NCBI RefSeq assembly: GCF_904849725.1
Contig: NC_058519.1
Span: 183,633,703 to 183,697,702 of the forward strand
DNA: 64,000 nt
Direction of reading: 5' to 3'
Source of the DNA: Hordeum vulgare subsp. vulgare
Taxonomy: Eukaryota; Streptophyta; Magnoliopsida; Poales; Poaceae
A model generated the notes under the pieces. That model made no database searches, was not told where the DNA came from, and saw only the letters and a program-made list of their open reading frames with translations. Made by a program: the position numbers and the translations under genes. Positions 12,046 through 24,336 of this stretch are shown here, in pieces; positions within the stretch are counted from its first letter, which is position 1; each line of letters opens with the position of its first letter.

Positions 12046-13187
12046 ATTCTGACCCAATCCTGTTATCGTCATGCCGTTCTGCAGCTTAAGATGCAATATG
12101 TATATCGTATTAGTCCATACACCATTTTACTTTGTGTTGAACTAGTATCGGTATATGACCGCATGTTGTCCCTCCTCGCTCTCCTTTCTGTATTTGTATG
12201 GGTCCCCATTTTTGTTTCCTCTGGTCACCCGCCAACAACGCGCTGCTGCAATTGCTTCGAGGAATGGATCATGAGCATTCTGTAAGCATAGACACACTGT
12301 CGGTGATTTTTGCCTCATCGGTCTTTGATGCTGCCGCCGGTTTTGTTGAGCGGGCTCGAAACAAAACGGGGGCACAACAAGGAAGTCGACGAGGTCCCAT
12401 TGCTTAGTAGGTTCACCATACAAAGTAACCCTGGTCGCGAAGGGGGGCTATGCGATATTGTAGCCTTTTTAACGAAAAAACCGACGAGTGTGTTGACTTG
12501 TCATTCGCTAAGGCCTCCTCTTTATGCAAGCGCTTGTTCGCTTACACCCTTTGTTCCCTACTTCCTTTCCAATATTGTTCCTTCCCTTTGTGCATCTCGG
12601 CAATCGCATGGTGTAAACCATGGCTGTTCCGAGGAGGAGAGAAAGACAAATATGGAGAAAAGGAGGTACTTGGGGAAATGTTAATTAGTTATAATCATGG
12701 TCCACGGCAAGATCTTGTCATGCCCATGTAAGTGTTCGCAACTTACCCGGAAGGGATGGAACGACAAATAAGCCTAGCCAAGCCTTCCTCTTCCTCCTGC
12801 TCGCCCAACGATCCCGTAACTACCAACGGATCCGCTCGAGCGTTTGGCCCGGGATTTACCTACATGGGGTAAATGCAGGACCTAGCCGTACGCAAGCTCA
12901 TCGACGTCAGTGGCTCCACCATGATGCAGAACCGACCATAGGTGAGGACACAGGAAAGAAGAAGGGTGTCGGCGTGTTCCGTTTCCTTCTTCCCTGCCCC
13001 TTTAATGGCAGTCGCACCCTCCCGTGTCTTAGGCATGCTGGCACAATGATGGTGATAGGGATGGCGCCATCATTTGGTCTGCTTCTGCCTCCATGCCTCA
13101 GGTGGAGGGAGTGCTGACGAAGATTGATTTGTCGCTCTGCAATCTCGGGTTTGCGTGGGCGAAGCTCCCTGCCTGGCGCTCCAAAGA
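12046..13187. other. T1 sequence between the antisense ORF and the 5' LTR
   Basis: About 1.1 kb with no convincing ORF on either strand. The left half (12046-12730) looks like a 3' untranslated region of the antisense ORF: AT-rich, with T-runs and no coding pattern. The right part (12900-13187) would be the T1 leader and possibly a decayed gag start read on the minus strand. I see no LTR boundary that would separate the accessory ORF from T1, which is why I treat both as one element. Confidence 0.45.
13166..13185 (-). promoter_or_regulatory. T1 primer-binding site
   Basis: The minus strand reads TTTGGAGCGCCAGGCAGGGA directly after the LTR end (TGCCGGCATC). It resembles the TTTGGCGCGCCAGGTAGGGG-type site of Tat/RIRE2 Gypsy elements (from memory). 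It fixes T1 orientation as minus. A parallel, weaker site is present in T2 at 37741-37758. Confidence 0.65.
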
Positions 13188-13257
13188 TGCCGGTGCATGT
13201 GCGCACATGGTCACCTATGGGACCTTCGGGACCCTTGTGGTTCGGGCGGGAGGTCGT

Positions 13258-13262
13258 ACCAC
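13258..13262. repeat. Left target-site duplication of S1 (ACCAC)
   Basis: ACCAC is repeated exactly at 19226-19230, immediately after the S1 end GTGTGACA. Removing S1 restores the T1 LTR sequence GTACCACACAAAGAG, which matches the T2 LTR (GTATCACACAAAGAG). Confidence 0.92.
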
Positions 13263-16200
13263 TGTGGGGACCCCGACATATGAGTGGAGATCGCCGAATG
13301 AACGTGCTCAGTGATCCTAGAGATCAATGCTCACCGAACACACGGATACTGAATAATAAGAGTCTTACATCCAAGTACCGAATTATTACATCACATGATC
13401 GAATCGTCAAGTTCACAAGGTAGGGCTTAAGTGTTGGGGAACGTCGCATGGGAAACAAAAAATTTCCTACGCGCACGAAGACCTATCATGGTGATGTCCA
13501 TCTACGAGAGGGGATGAGTGATCTACGTACCCTTGTAGATCGTACAGCAGAAGCGTTAGTGAACGCGGTTGATGTAGTGGAACGTCCTCATGTCCCTCGA
13601 TCCGCCCCGCGAACAATCCCGCGATCAGTCCCACGATCTAGTACCGAACGGACGGCACCTCCGCGTTCAGCACACGTACAGCTCGACGATGATCTCGGCC
13701 TTCTTGAATCAGCAAGAGAGACGGAGAGGTAGAAGAGTTCTCCGGCAGCGTGACGGCGCTCCGAAGGTTGGTGATGACCTTGTCTCAGCAGGGCTCCGCC
13801 CGAGCTCCGCAGAAACGCGATCTAGAGGAAAAACGGTGGAGGTATGTGGTCGGGCTGTCGTGGAAAAGTCGTTTCAAATCAGCCCTAAAACCTCCGTATA
13901 TATAGGTGGGAGGGAGGGGACCTTGCCTTGGAGCTCAAGGAGCCCTAAGGGGGTCGGCCGAGTCCAAGGGGGGAGGACTCCCCCCCAAACCGAGTTGGAC
14001 TTGGTTTGGTGGGAGGGAGTCCCCCTTCCTTCCCACCTCCTCCTTTTTTTTCTTTTTTCTTGATTTTTTCTTCTTGGCGCATAGAGCCCTTTTGGGCTGT
14101 CCCACCAGCCCACTAAGGGCTGGTGTGCCACCCTGAAGGCCTATGGGCTTCCCCGGGGTGGGTTGCCCCCTCGGTGAACTCCCGGAACCCATTCGTCATT
14201 CCCGGTACATTCCCGGTAACTCCGAAAACCTTCCGGTAATCAAATGAGGTCATCCTATATATCAATCTTCGTTTCCGGACTAATCCGGAAACCCTCGTGA
14301 CGTCCGTGATCTCATTCGGGATTCCGAACAACATTCGTAACCAACCATATAACTCAAATACGCATAAAACAACGTCGAACCTTAAGTGTGCAGACCCTGC
14401 GGGTTCGAGAACTATGTAGACATGACCCGAGAGACTCCTCGGTCAATATCCAATAGCGGGACCTGGATGCCCATATTGGATCCTACATATTCTACGAAGA
14501 TCTTATCGTTTGAACCTCAGTGCCAAGGATTCATATAACCCCGTATGTTATTCTCTTTGTCCTTCGGTATGTTACTTACCCGAGATTCGATCGTCAGTAT
14601 CCGTATACCTATTTCAATCTCGTTTACCGGTAAGTGTCTTTACTCGTTCCGTAATACAAGATCCCGCAACTTACACTAAGTCACATTGCTTGCAAGGCTT
14701 GTGTGTGATGTTGTATTACCGAGTGGGCCCCGAGATACCTCTCTGTCACACGGAGTGACAAATCCCAGTCTTGATCCATACTAACTCAACTAACACCTTC
14801 GGAGATACCTGTAGAGCATCTTTATAGTCACCCAGTTACGTTGCGACGTTTGATACACACAAAGTATTCCTCCGGTGTCAGTGAGTTATATGATCTCATG
14901 GTCATAGGAATAAATACTAGACACGCAGAAAACAGTAGTAACAAAATGACATGATCAACATGCTACGTCTATTAGTTTGGGTCTAGTCCATCACGTGATT
15001 CTCCTAATGACGTGATCCAGTTATCAAGCAACAACATCTTGTTCATAATCAGAAGACACTGACTATCTTTGATCAACTGGCTAGCCAACTAGAGGCTTGC
15101 TAGGGACGGTGTTTTGTCTATGTATCCACACATGTAAATAAGTCTTCATTCAATACAATTATAGCATGGATAATAAACGATTATCTTGATACAGGAATTA
15201 TAATAATAACTATATTTATTATTGCCTCTAGGGCATAATTCCAACACTAAGTCCAAATCATACTGATACAACTAATAGAGAAAATTATAGGGGCTAAGCG
15301 GGTGCCCATGCCACCAAGCCTACACCAACAGTCATTCTGACTGGGAAGCGTCCTAGTTCGCAGGGACGTCTCCGAAGACATACTCATATCCAAACTCCGG
15401 TCCTTCCATGTTTGGTCAATAATATAACCAGTGGCAAGCCAACAAGTACTTTTTAATGTACTCGCAAACAGCCCATGATATGAACAATGCAAGTGAAGGA
15501 TAACAATAACATGCTTCTTTGGTGGATATCTACTTGGTTGTAAATAAACATGATCATAGGTATGCATCATAAGTAAACTACTTTTGAAGAACAGGTTACA
15601 GATATCAATATATCTGTCAAGGGCTGAACCATCCGAGTTCACCCTATATGCCAAGTCACCAAACTTGGTCATATCGTTACTTTCATAATAACTCCTTTTT
15701 ATCACAACTGACACACACCTGGTTTATGCGGAAACAACCGGGCGTAGTTTAAGCAGGATTATCCAACTGTCCTTGACCGTGGACACGACTATTCGAATAG
15801 TTTTACACTCTACAGAGGTAGTACGCTGGACCCACGAGATCCGGGAAAGTTCCGTGTCATCCATGACTCACGGTATATAACATACCCGAGGTAAGTACCC
15901 GATCAATGCCTTGTCCCTGTCGATACTAGCCAAAGAGGTCCACTCGATTGGTACCCAGCCCACATGTTGTACGTCTTACGAGAACCACCTATGGACAGTA
16001 TCAACCATGCAGGGACCAACGGTGTGCCTGGAACACGTAAAAATGGCATAGTCGCCCTACATGGAACGACCCCATCACGAGAGTGACCACACATCATTCC
16101 CGCCACTAGTAATGTGGCTCTTTGCTAGCACCGACCAAAGTAATCAACACAACCCCATCACATAAGGGGTAACGTGGTCGTACATGTAAGGTTGGGATGG

Positions 16201-19200
16201 TCGACACATCAAAAATCTAATCCCATTTCCGAAACTATACACACTCAAATACCCGGTGCACCACTTCACCAAAGTGGCCACCCAACTCATCATCAGCCTC
16301 GGGCATTAGTGGCACCCGACGGGGTTTTCATAAATCTTTGATTTATACTAGCAACATGCTCATGCTACCGTTACCCTAGCTTTACTTGTCAATATGATAC
16401 TAGCATGACCCTCATAGGTGGTAGGATCAAGCTCAATGCATGTGCTTCGGGGGAGCCATAGGTAACATCACTTCAATGATTTACCTCCACTTATGATCAT
16501 AGGCAACAGAAATATTTGCCAATCTAACATGCAATATAACATATGCTCAGTCATGGTCAAAGGGCTACTTGCCTTGGTCAGCTAGGCATCCGGGTTCTTC
16601 GAGGTCTTCCGCTCCGATTCCCTCGTCACACGGATTTTCTATCGTCGTCAAAAGAATAAATAAGAAATAACTCACTCAAAAACAGATCGTAAAGTCACTT
16701 TAAAAATGTTGATTATTCCTGATAAATCTAAGTTGTTATTTTAAAAATATATGCCTCTGGTCCCAATGAAGGAATATTTTTAAAATCAACCAAATAGAAG
16801 CAAAACTATTCCAATTTAGTCCTTTTTATTGTTGTAAAACAGAATAGTTGCTGAAAAATTCAACCACTGATCCTATTAAATGCTACATATTTTTAGAAGA
16901 ATATCAGTGGAAAAATTATATATTTACAGTGGTTAAATATTTTTATAAACATCTTTGAAAATCCAGTTTTAAAACAAAAGAAAAATGGGCTACAGTCCCT
17001 GGCCTGGCTTGGCCTGGGACTGGGCCGTCACAAAGGCCAGCCAACAACCTACCCAGGCACGCGCGCCGTCAGGTTTGAACCTGGCGTGCGGGGCCCTGCG
17101 ATTAGTGGCTGTGGGCAGCGAGGGAGAGGGGGTTGGGCCACCGACAGGTGGGGCACACCTGTCGGGGTCGTCTCCTACCTCTGGCTAGAGAGGAGGGGGA
17201 GCATGTCGGCGAGGCTGCCGACGTCCTCGGGCCCCAACGAAGATGGAAATTGGTCTGGATCGTCGCCGCCTATCGGTTGGTGGTCAGAACAACGACGGAG
17301 AGGCACGTGTTCGTCGGTGATGAGGAGGCCGCCATGCAGGAGTTTCGGGAGGTAGTCGAGAGGGTAGCTAGGGGCGCGGATAAGCTTGGAAAAACTGGGG
17401 GAAAGCTTCCTGAGGTCGAGGGGAGTGGTTTGGTGGGTCGATGAACGCAGGAGCCATCGTGTAGTCGGAGATCCACCAGACCTCCGAAGCAAAGGAACCT
17501 TGGTCGATCTCGAGCACCAGGGCTCTGCTGGATTGCTCGCGTGGCTAGGGAGGTGCTAGTCATCGTGGCGAAGCTATGTAAGGGGTGCTGGAGCGAGGGG
17601 GAGGGCTATATATAGGCCTGTGACGGTGAGCCGACTCGGGTGCGCCGGTGACTTACCGTGGCATGCGTGGGGGTGCACAGAGGAGCTGGGCGGAAACCAC
17701 GATATTAGGATGTGGTTTTTAACTGCCAGAACCATCTGCAATAGAGGGAGAGAGGGGAGTCGAGCATCAGTGGCTGCGCAGCTCTGGCCGGTTCTGGTGC
17801 GCACGGGCACGCGTCGCAGAAGCTCTAGCACGGGAGAGGAGGGGCCCTAATGGTCGCTTGATGCAGGGAGGTTGTCTGGGAAGATGTTAGACACCTCGGG
17901 GGAGGCTGGAACTAACCGAGGGCGTCGCCCCCACCTCGGTGGCTTCCTGTAGCGCACCCAGAGCGTAGTTTTGGCATGCCACGACATGCTGGTGCGCTCT
18001 GAGATGCTTTGGACGTGTCTAGCTTGTCCTGGGCACTGGCTGGGATGAGGCTAGCCATTGAAGTCCCATGGGAAACATGTGCTGTCAGCTTTGAGCTGAA
18101 GCTTAGATTGGGTTTTTTGGCATTTCTACTTTGAACCAGAGAGGGGCCAGTTGACTGGGCTGGGCATTGATACTGGCCACCTAATATCAGAGTTTGGAGC
18201 AAAGGGGTTGGGTTTAGCTATGGTTAAAGGGGCTTTTACCCATCTGTCAGAAGGTGCTCGAAAGTGGTTTGGGGTGGTTGCACCCCACCAGTGGTGCTCC
18301 AACCTAACAGGTTTGGGTTTGGTGCTAAAACATGGGGTTTCACCAAGTTTGAGCTCCATTGGACAAGTTTAGCTTTGTAAACTTGAAAACTTCACCATTT
18401 GACCAGATATGTCCCTGCCAAAGAGAGTGTGGGTAAATTTAATCCCTAAAATCCAATTTTTGGTGTAGAACCCTCATTTGAGGTATTAGGCAGTCATGCG
18501 AAGTTTCATCATCATTGGACAAACTTTGCTATGTAGAGTTGTTCTAACTTCAATCTAGACAAAAGGGGTTTTACAGTTATTTGGGGTCCTTAATCACCTT
18601 GGATCAAGGTGAAAGTTTATGTGGACACCAAATATGGCTTAGGGATACCAATGGAATTTTCTAGGATTTTATTGATAATATATTTCCTTTGGAAATATTT
18701 CGGAAGGTCAAAAAAGACAAAAATGGTTTTCAGGGTTTTACTCAATTAATAATAATATAAAGAGGGGTTAAAAATCTTATGTATGGAAAATATATGTCCT
18801 AGTGATCATCTCCAAATTTGATCAGTTTTTTCTAAGGTAGAAAATTATTTTTCCATGTAGGAATACCATTAGTGGCCTTAGAAATGGACATGCAATTAAA
18901 TTAAGAAAACAATTTGCAAAATAATTATTTGTGGTTTTGGAGCACTAAAATAAAGCTAAAAATTAGGTCACCAACTTTGGGTAGGAACACTCCTTGCCAT
19001 CAAGGGCATGTAGTGCAACTCAAAGTAGGGTTTTACCTTGATGAGAAATCAGAAAGGTATTTGTAAATAATTCAGTATTGTGAAATGTGGTTTTTATAAT
19101 CACATGATCAAACACACAAGCATACAATGACAACCATGGCACTCACAACATTAGTTTTGAAAAAGTTTTAACAAGCTCAGATTTTTGCATTACATAGAAA

Positions 19201-19225
19201 GTGGTAGTGAAAACAGGGTGTGACA
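13263..19225 (-). mobile_element. S1: long solo LTR (Sukkula-like Gypsy), minus, carrying a BARE-type solo LTR
   Basis: On the minus strand it begins TGTCACACCCTG (at 19225) and ends GGGGTCCCCACA (at 13263). It is bounded by a perfect ACCAC duplication. Without the nested BARE LTR it is about 4.15 kb. No gag or pol similarity is seen in the remaining 13263-13431 and 15247-19225, so it looks like one very long LTR left by LTR-LTR recombination. A GC-rich block (16985-17900) carries a TATATATA element at 17605-17614 oriented for minus transcription. The rest is AT-rich. Open frames in the GC-rich part lack any family resemblance. Long solo LTRs of this type are typical of Sukkula-like Triticeae elements; the name is tentative. 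Confidence 0.75.
13432..15246 (-). mobile_element. Solo LTR of a BARE-1/WIS-2/Angela-type Copia element
   Basis: A complete 1.81 kb LTR. The minus strand starts TGTTGGAATTATGCCCTAGAGG at 15246 (quoted to the family's first conserved bases) and ends CGTTCCCCAACA at 13432. Its length fits the known 1.8 kb BARE LTR. A TATATATA box lies at about 13895-13904 for minus transcription. Flanking TTAAG (13427-13431) and CTAAG (15247-15251) are a 4/5 target duplication. The inner body of the element is absent on both sides, hence solo LTR. It is inserted 169 bases from the S1 edge. Confidence 0.93.
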
Positions 19226-20231
19226 ACCACACAAAGAGCGGAGACTATGAAACATCACGCTGATGGGACTTGGGGTTTTTTAGCCAATTTCGGGCCGCTG
19301 TGAAGCGTAAAACCCTACTCCTGCTTTGGTGGATTGATTGGGGAAGATTAAGTTTTCACAGAGCTATACCCCGACAAGGGTTGCCGGGGAGAGCTAGCAC
19401 ATGCGTATGCTTACACTTGGCTCTAATCCCATGGGGACCTAATCTACAAAGTGTCGAATCCCTAAGCGCAGAAATTCCCAAAGATCCGAATCCTTTCCTA
19501 GGTTGCCTCGGGCCTCCTTTTATAGATCAAGGGGCGCCCATAGTGGCAACTCACATGTTCAAATATCTAACAATGCTATCATACCTAACTCTGGCACTTA
19601 AGACGCAACACCATAAATGCAGCACTAGGTGGCGAGCGGGGGTGCGTTCCCGGCAAGCCTCTGCCACCTATGAGTTGGCCATGGCTTGAGGTCTTGACAC
19701 GCCTCTGGACAGGTGTCAACAGGCTGCAACCTATCTTCCGGCGTGGCTCCACGTAGCTAGCTAGATCCACCTAGCCATCTCAGGGCTCGACACCTAATAG
19801 ACAAGCGGAAGGTGTGGCGATGAGGTGGAGCTATGGCAGGCTGGCTCACGCCTTCCGGGGAGGCGCCTTGCCGGGTCTTGGTGAGGATGATTGTACCTTC
19901 GCCCCAAACAGATGCCAGGGGTTCTTGGCGCGTCTTGGGCTATTGGCGCCAACGACCATCGAGGGTCGTGTCTGCCGGAGTCTTGGTCTTCTTGATGCGC
20001 TCCTTGACTCCTCGTAGCGCGCTTGTCCAGCCCCGGCCAGGTCTCGATGAAGTGGTAGCGTTCCCGGACAGTCTTAGGTTATCGGGCCGGTGGCTCGTTG
20101 TCCATGCAAAAGTCAGGGGAAGCAAACACCCCTGTTTGTGTACCCCGACACTTTATCTCGAAGTAATTTTTATTTTATGTTCAAAGTTGCTATTATATCT
20201 TAGTTAGGAATACGGAACACAAAACACACCA

Positions 20232-20990
20232 AAAAAATATACTTTCTACTCATGTTGATGGGGACCCTCCTATAACCCTAGATTTGATTATGTGAAAAAC
20301 CTTAAAGACTACTTTAATAATCCTTCTAAACACCCATTAAACTTGATAATGGAATATATTTTGGATCGCCTAGAATACATTAGGGATTATCGCTTGTCTC
20401 AAAAAGGGAAACACTTATGGGATCAAATCAAAATGTCGCATTTGTATGCTTGGAATTTGTGCTTAAGATATGCTTATACTTGTTGTTCCATCAAAGTTTT
20501 TATCCTATGCACTTGGTTCATCGTGATCAGAATTATATATATATATTCAGGCCTCATGAAGGAGAAAGTATCTCTCAAGCTTGGGGGAGGCTTAATTACA
20601 TGAAGCACACGTGCCCAATCACGAGCTCACGAGAGCAATGATTCTTCAAAACTTTTATGCTTGACTTTTTGTTGATAACAAATCATTGCTTTATACTTGT
20701 TTCCTTGGTTCTTTCATGAAGAAAAATATCGAAAAAGACTTTGGCTCTTTTGATGGTTCTTTTGTTGCTTCTTTCATGAGATTTTATTGAAAGAACTAAA
20801 TGCAACTCTAAAGATTGGGAAATCGACAACGATAATGAGTGAGGTATAAATCTTGACTTTGATTGCGATATCTCTTCTATAGAAACTTATGTTTTTCATA
20901 AGATCAGCGGAAAATATTGACTTGATTATGAGATTGTGGCCACATTTTGTGAATCATTTTATAGCCTTGTTTATCTCCCCGATGAGAAGT
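20232..20990 (+). pseudogene. G1 gag remnant
   Basis: Two frames (around 20292-20603 and 20417-20641) carry a retrotransposon gag pattern: YFNNPSKHP, then RPHEGESISQAWGRLNYMK with the gag-typical SxSQAWxRF block. A frameshift separates them. After 20660 the reading is too broken to follow. Comparison with AT gag (QEESLPQAWGRL) supports the call. Confidence 0.6.
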
Positions 20991-21189
20991 GGTTGAAATT
21001 CCATCCACCTATTTAAAATAATTGTGAAGAACCACATATTGTTGAAACTGAAATAATTTCTCATACTACAAATCCAATTGTCCCTTCAACTTACACTAAA
21101 AAATCTCCTTTCCCTATTAGGGTAAAGTAACATGATAACACTACAACTATGATTCATAAGAGTAATATTAGATCACCAAGACCTTTGAG

Positions 21190-21835
21190 AAAACTAAAGT
21201 AAAAGTACCTATTACAATGGTTAAAGATCTGTTGTATGATAAAATTGATGGAAGTGATATTTATTTTTGTGATACTGCTACTAGAGTTGCTAAGCCTATT
21301 TGAAAATGACAAGGATATGTTAGATAGGAATAATAAAGTTGTTGGCATGCCTGTTGTTTCCATTAAGATTCGAGAACACTGCTATCATGGCTTATGTGAT
21401 ATGGGTGCTCCTATTAGTGCTATTCCTTTTTCTTTACATAAAGGAGTCACGCATGATATTTCTCTAGAAGAAATTTAATATTAATATTGCAAATAGAGAT
21501 AGTATTTCACCACTCGGGGTTGTCATCGGTGTTGAAGTGTTGTGTGGGAAGATTAAATATCCTACTTATTTCTTAGTACTTGGATCATATCAAGATAAGT
21601 TATGTCCAATTATATTAAGCAACCCTTTCTTGAATATTGTTAATGCTGAAATTTATTATATTAGAGAAAAGGATATGGTTAAATTTGGTGATCTATCTCA
21701 TGAATTTAATTTCTCCAAGTTTAGTAGACAACCTAATGATAAAGAATTTTCTAGTAAAGATGTTATTATTGGTCTTGCTTCTATTGCCATATGTCCTACT
21801 GATCCTTTGGAACAATATTTGTAGACGATGAAAAA
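21190..21835 (+). pseudogene. G1 aspartic protease remnant
   Basis: The frame at about 21236-21478 contains HGLCDMGAPISAIPFSLHK, the plant Gypsy retropepsin active-site region with Met in place of the usual Leu/Thr next to the catalytic Asp. A further frame (21537-21824) gives CPIILSNPFLN, the counterpart of the ILGRPFL motif, with GRP changed to SNP. A frameshift and stops lie between them. Confidence 0.65.
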
Positions 21836-21839
21836 GATC

Positions 21840-22651
21840 TTCATATGAATGTGAGAAATGAAATTGATGAAATATTATTTAGACAAATACCTATCATTAA
21901 GCATAATTTTTCTTATTGAAACTTTGAGACAACCTCTACCACCAAATTACATCGAAATATGCTTATCTTGATGAAAATAAAATATATCATGTTATTATCA
22001 ATGCTAACCTTTCAGTGCACAAAGAAAAGTGATTATTAAAAACTTTGAGGAAGCATCATGCTAGAATTGGATATACTCTTGACGTGCTTATGGGCATTAG
22101 TCCTATTCTATGTAAACACGAGATTAATATGGAGCCTGATGCTAAAATAGTTATAGATCATCAATGTCGCTTGAATCCAAAAATGGAAGATGTCTTAAGA
22201 ATATAAATATTAATGGTTCTAGCAGTAGGTATAATCTATCCTATGACTGATAGATCCTTTTCATTGTGTCCCTAAGAAAGGTGGCTTTACTTCCGTTCCT
22301 AATGTTAAAAATAAACTTATCCCACAAAGAATTGTAACTAGTTATAGGATGGTAATTGACTTCAGGAAATTAGATAAAGCTACTAGGAAAGATCATTATC
22401 CTTTGTCTTTCATTGATAAAATGTTAGAGAGATTGTCTAAGAATACACACTTCTATTTCCTAGATGGATATTTTGGTTTCTCTCAAATACCCGTGTTTCA
22501 AGAAGATCAAAATAAAACCACTTTAACTTGTCCTTTTGGGACTTGTGAGTGTAGACCTATGCCTTTTAGTTTCCGTAATGCACCTGCTACTTCTAAAAGA
22601 TGTATGTCTGCTATATTCTTTGATTTCCTTGAGAAGATTGTTGAGGTCTTC
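21840..22651 (+). pseudogene. G1 reverse transcriptase, N-terminal two thirds, truncated
   Basis: Broken frames from 21900 lead to an open stretch at 22349-22651 with MVIDFRKLDKATRKDHYPL, FLDGYFGFSQIPV and PFSFRNAPAT, the classic Gypsy RT blocks. The expected LDGYSGF block is LDGYFGF. The frame is cut exactly before the FMDDF catalytic motif (last residues EKIVEVF) by the insertion at 22652. The catalytic aspartate pair is therefore missing here. Confidence 0.85.
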
Positions 22652-24336
22652 TGTCACATCCCTAGATTTCCCTACTTGGTGCCTAGTTAGAGTGTGCATC
22701 ATATTTTCTTTTTGCATTAAAAATGAAATGGGGATTGATTAAACCCTAGCACCTCACCCTAACTAAACCAATTCAAATGATGTGTTTATGCAATGAACCC
22801 AAAATGACCTTCAAAATTGCTCATCTTTTCTGTTAAATGTTGGCAACAACATTACAAGGATGAATATTATTATTAAAACATTGTTGGCATTTTATTTAAT
22901 CCAGAGAAGCCACTGAAAATTCCCAAAACAAATAACTATAAACATTTTAGTTATTATAAAAATGCTAAATTATTTTGTGGACTTTGGAAATAATCCAATT
23001 ATAACCCCACAAATAATTCCAGTATTTTTGTTCTATGTTTGGACCCAAAAGAAAATCAAACAAATGTGAGAATTAAAAAATAGAAAATAAATAAAAAGAA
23101 GAAAGTAGAAAACCCTTACCTGTCGCCAGGCCCAACCCACCACCTCCTCATGTCGTCTTCCACCTTTGCCAGTCGACAAAGGAGGATGTGGCCGCCGCTC
23201 TTTCCGGCAGCAGCACGCAGCTGCGTTCGTGCCTATCTCCCTCCGCCGCGCTGGCATCGAGATAAGCCTCCCCGAAGCCGTCCCCGAGGCTCTCACCTCA
23301 CCATTCCCCCTCTCCCCTCCTCTCCTCTCGGCCGCCATGTCCACCGGCTGCGCTCACCGTCGACAGCTCGTTCCAGCCACCCATTCCTGCCTCTGAGCCG
23401 CGCAAAAGCTCCGTCATGACGTCCTGAAGCTCTCCAGCAAGCCACATGACATTGAGAGTCCCCGAGACGCCTGATCGTCGTCGTCTTCAACCTCCGGCCA
23501 CCGAGCTCGCCGCCATTGATTCGTCATCTCCAGGCCATACCCGAGCTAGCTTTCGACGCCCCTGCACCCCTCGTGAGCCGAGGATTCAATTTCTCTCGTT
23601 TCCCCCTTCTTTCCCTAGCTCTAGCCATCGAATCCACCGGAGCCCGACGAGATCCGCCGTGGGAGCTCATCGCCGGTGAGGCTCCGGTGATCGGCCGGTC
23701 CATCTAAGGCCACCAGCAGCTTCAGCGCGTCAAGTAGATCACATAGAAGCTTAGCCGTAGTCGTTTCGCGCCCTACTTCGATGAGCCCGACGAGGCCCGA
23801 GCTCTGGCAGCCGCCAAGCTCGTCTCCAGCGCCAATTCCGGCCACCCGAGCCCATGGGGCTCGTACCATTGGATTCGCGAGTGAGCGGCCGTTCCAACGA
23901 GCCCCTCCGCCGTCCATTTGGTCGCCGAGGATGCATTTTCGATGCCCTTTGCCGTTCCTGTTGTCGCCGGAGGCTCGCCACCGGTGAGTTTGACCCCCCT
24001 GAGCCTATGACAGATGGGGCCAGCCTCTGGATAAATAAGATTAGTATAAATAAAATAATAATTAGTTAAACACTAATTAGTGACTAACATATGGGCCTAG
24101 CCCTGTTAATTAGTTAATTTACTTAAATTCTAAATTGATTTAAACCCAAGACAGTGACTAGTGGGCCCCACTATTCAGGTTTGACCAACAATGGCCAGAT
24201 TGACCAGCTGATGCAATGTGACGTCATCCTGGCGCAAAAATTGAATTTCAGTAATTAAAAAAATTCATAGAAATTAATCTGTAATTCACATGAAAATAAT
24301 TTATATATGAAAATTGATCCAACAAATCCAAGGAAT
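22652..24336 (+). mobile_element. H: long-LTR-like insertion in G1 RT, right end truncated
   Basis: The left edge is sharp: TGTCACATCCCTAG interrupts the RT frame. TGTCACA is a common start of long Gypsy LTRs in grasses, as in S1. It has an AT-rich first 470 bases, a GC-rich middle (23120-24000) and an AT-rich end. Open frames in the GC-rich part are Pro/Arg-rich on several frames with no family resemblance, as expected for an LTR. The right end meets the truncated BARE LTR near 24337, so no target duplication can be tested. Confidence 0.5.

Larger units (their letters stand above)
13188..20150 (-). mobile_element. T1 5' LTR (Tat/RIRE2-like Gypsy), split by S1
   Basis: The LTR pieces are 13188-13262 and 19231-20150, about 1.0 kb in all. 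They align with the T2 LTRs at 27795-30211 and 37761-38253. The shared landmarks include CACCTATGGGACCTTCGG, ACACAAAGAGCAGAGAC and GGTGGCGAGCGGGGATGCG. The plus-strand left end is TGCCGGTGCA and the right end is CCCCGACA. The right neighbour (from 20151) is the leader of G1, so T1 inserted in G1 just upstream of gag. The other LTR lies left of the window. Confidence 0.8.
20151..22651 (+). mobile_element. G1: Gypsy internal region (leader, gag, protease, RT), truncated
   Basis: The left edge is the T1 insertion, the right edge the H insertion. The order is leader, gag, protease, RT on the plus strand, heavily mutated. The leader and gag N-terminus (20155-20480) are closely related to G2 (26675-27005), so G1 and G2 are the same family. 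RNase H and integrase of G1 are not seen in this window. The T1 target site cannot be tested because its left flank is outside. Confidence 0.75.

Noticed and set aside
12091..12731. Small frames rich in Leu/Ser after the T1 accessory ORF
   Set aside because: They match untranslated-like AT-rich sequence; no domain or conserved start.
15247..15714. 155-codon minus-strand frame in S1
   Set aside because: No family pattern; it lies in the long LTR right beside the BARE insertion.
16985..17850. Open frames of 60-105 codons in the GC-rich part of S1
   Set aside because: They overlap on both strands, show no family pattern and lie in an LTR.
23120..23990. Pro/Arg-rich open frames in H that could look like a short gene
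   Set aside because: High GC content opens all frames; sequence is repetitive and flanked by LTR-like DNA; no start or domain is supported.
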